Assembly: GCF_000002235.5 (NCBI RefSeq)
Contig: NW_022145606.1
Coordinates: 47,789,274 to 47,853,273, forward strand
Reading direction: 5' to 3'
Length of the DNA stretch: 64,000 nucleotides
From: Strongylocentrotus purpuratus
Lineage: Eukaryota; Echinodermata; Echinoidea; Camarodonta; Strongylocentrotidae
The translations under genes and the position numbers were made by a program. The number at the start of each line of letters is the position of its first letter. The stretch's first letter is position 1. Below, piece after piece: positions 62,901-64,000 of the stretch. The notes beneath the pieces are model-generated. The model had not been told where the DNA came from. It saw nothing but the letters and a program-made list of their open reading frames with translations, and did no database searches.

Positions 62901-64000
62901 CTAGAAATTTAATTCGTCACGAAGACGATTAAGGTGGTCTGTCTTCAAGTCTTATAATAGATTATAATATTTACTATATTGAAAAAGGGAGAAGTTATAT
63001 AGACATGTAAACAATGATGATGATGATCTTGATAGTAATGATTATGATGATGATGATCATGATGATGTTGATGAGGATGATTATCATCATTATGATAATG
63101 ATGATCATGATCATGAGCGTGATTCTGACATCTTATCGGAAAAATGAGGGGTGATTTAGATAACATATAGTCTCAGCGACAACATACTAAAATTTAGGAG
63201 AAAAATGTTGAATAACAACCGAGATACTGGTCAAAACACATTGTCATGCAGATTCATGTTTTGAAATAAGTGACCTCCCATAGACATAACACGCAAATAT
63301 GACAAATTATGCATTGCCGCCTTTAATCGAATATTTTACTATGATGACGTCATCTTAATGATAATATATGACAAATTTCTGATAGAGAATTATCTCAGCT
63401 ACAACATATCAAAATCTGGGAGAAGATCGATCACCGATAAGTGAGATAATCTCAAATAAACAAAGACAAAAATGACGTCATCAACAAAATACATTTGTTT
63501 GAGTTTAGATGCCAATATGATGACTTTATTTCACTTTGTACGAAACAGGATGGTATGAAATCATATCTCCAACTCATGCTTTCTCCAACCATGATATAAA
63601 AATTGGGGGTCAATGGACTATCTGAAGAGCTATTTCGATTTTTAAAATGGCATGTTTTTGATCAAATTTGCATTATATTGCCCATAGCAGTACGCGCGGA
63701 TTTTGAACTTTGACGCACGCTCACGGCCTTATGAAATATGAAGAGTGACTGAAATTAATGTAAATTGTCAATTACATTATGAGGAATCCAAATCATGTAA
63801 ACATTTTGAATTTGACCTTTTCCGCGCGCTGTGAGCGCGCACACCGCGCGCGGGGACACTTACGGACGGAAAATTTTGAAATGCTTAAAATGACCTGATT
63901 CGTACTCTCGTTTAATAGTTTAGTGATTTTGAGCAATTTAAAATTTTGACGCGCACATACGCGCGCGTCATGACCTTTATGTGACCTTTGATGACATGAC
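62901..64000 (-). mobile_element. Array unit 29: (GAT)n type, runs off the window
   Basis: The 3' hairpin has mixed arms (ATTCGTC with GACGATT), so its outermost pair is lost. (GAT)n at 63015-63120. The unit is cut by the window end within the TGACCT cluster, so the array continues beyond 64000. Confidence 0.75.

Noticed and set aside
15583-64000. CRISPR-like regular repeats
   Set aside because: The repeat units are over 1 kb with no short-repeat and spacer pattern, and all other evidence is eukaryotic.

Overview
This is a draft-assembly window from an animal genome. It is AT-rich, intron-style DNA that consists almost wholly of transposable elements and tandem repeats, with one 500-base run of N. 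No intact host gene, rRNA gene or functional tRNA gene is visible. The Helitron with an endonuclease domain, the short Ty3/gypsy-type LTR fossil and the absence of CpG depletion suggest a marine invertebrate, but the species cannot be named from the sequence.

Layout. (1) 1-911: about 4.5 copies of a ~207-bp tandem repeat with long G runs, cut by the gap at 912-1411. (2) 1412-8813, plus strand: a decayed autonomous rolling-circle transposon of the endonuclease-bearing Helitron class (Helentron/Helitron2 type). In order it keeps a cysteine-protease-like remnant, two Lys/Arg-rich repeat blocks, a Cys-rich DUF6570-like domain, the HUH Rep domain with the His-x-His and two-Tyr motifs, a PIF1-type helicase and an exonuclease-endonuclease-phosphatase (EEP) domain. 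(3) 8859-12995: seven tandem ~600-630 bp units that each look like one exon with its flanking intron. (4) 12996-15565: AT-rich noncoding DNA with a ~725-bp direct duplication and GA-rich tracts.

(5) 15583-64000: a ~48-kb head-to-tail array of about 30 non-autonomous elements, all read on the minus strand. Each 3' end on that strand is a short hairpin, ~7 AT-rich bases and CTAG. A subterminal ACAGACCACCT copy near that end is the inverted partner of an AGGTGGTCTGT hairpin at the 5' end. These asymmetric terminal inverted repeats plus a 3' hairpin are the signature of Helitron2/Helentron-type elements. The units are modular: a (GAT)n module, a tRNA-like module with Pol III A and B boxes, and several interchangeable 5'-half modules. 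A short LTR retroelement (16402-17977) is nested in the first unit.

How it fits together (inference): rolling-circle elements that fail to terminate give head-to-tail arrays, and unequal exchange then homogenises them. The coding Helentron at 1.4-8.8 kb is the right class to have supplied the transposase, but its own ends are not visible, so the link to the array is unproven. The most notable signals are the co-varying terminal hairpins, the exon-like tandem array beside the Helentron, and a repeated cluster of nuclear-receptor half-sites and CRE palindromes in the array units.
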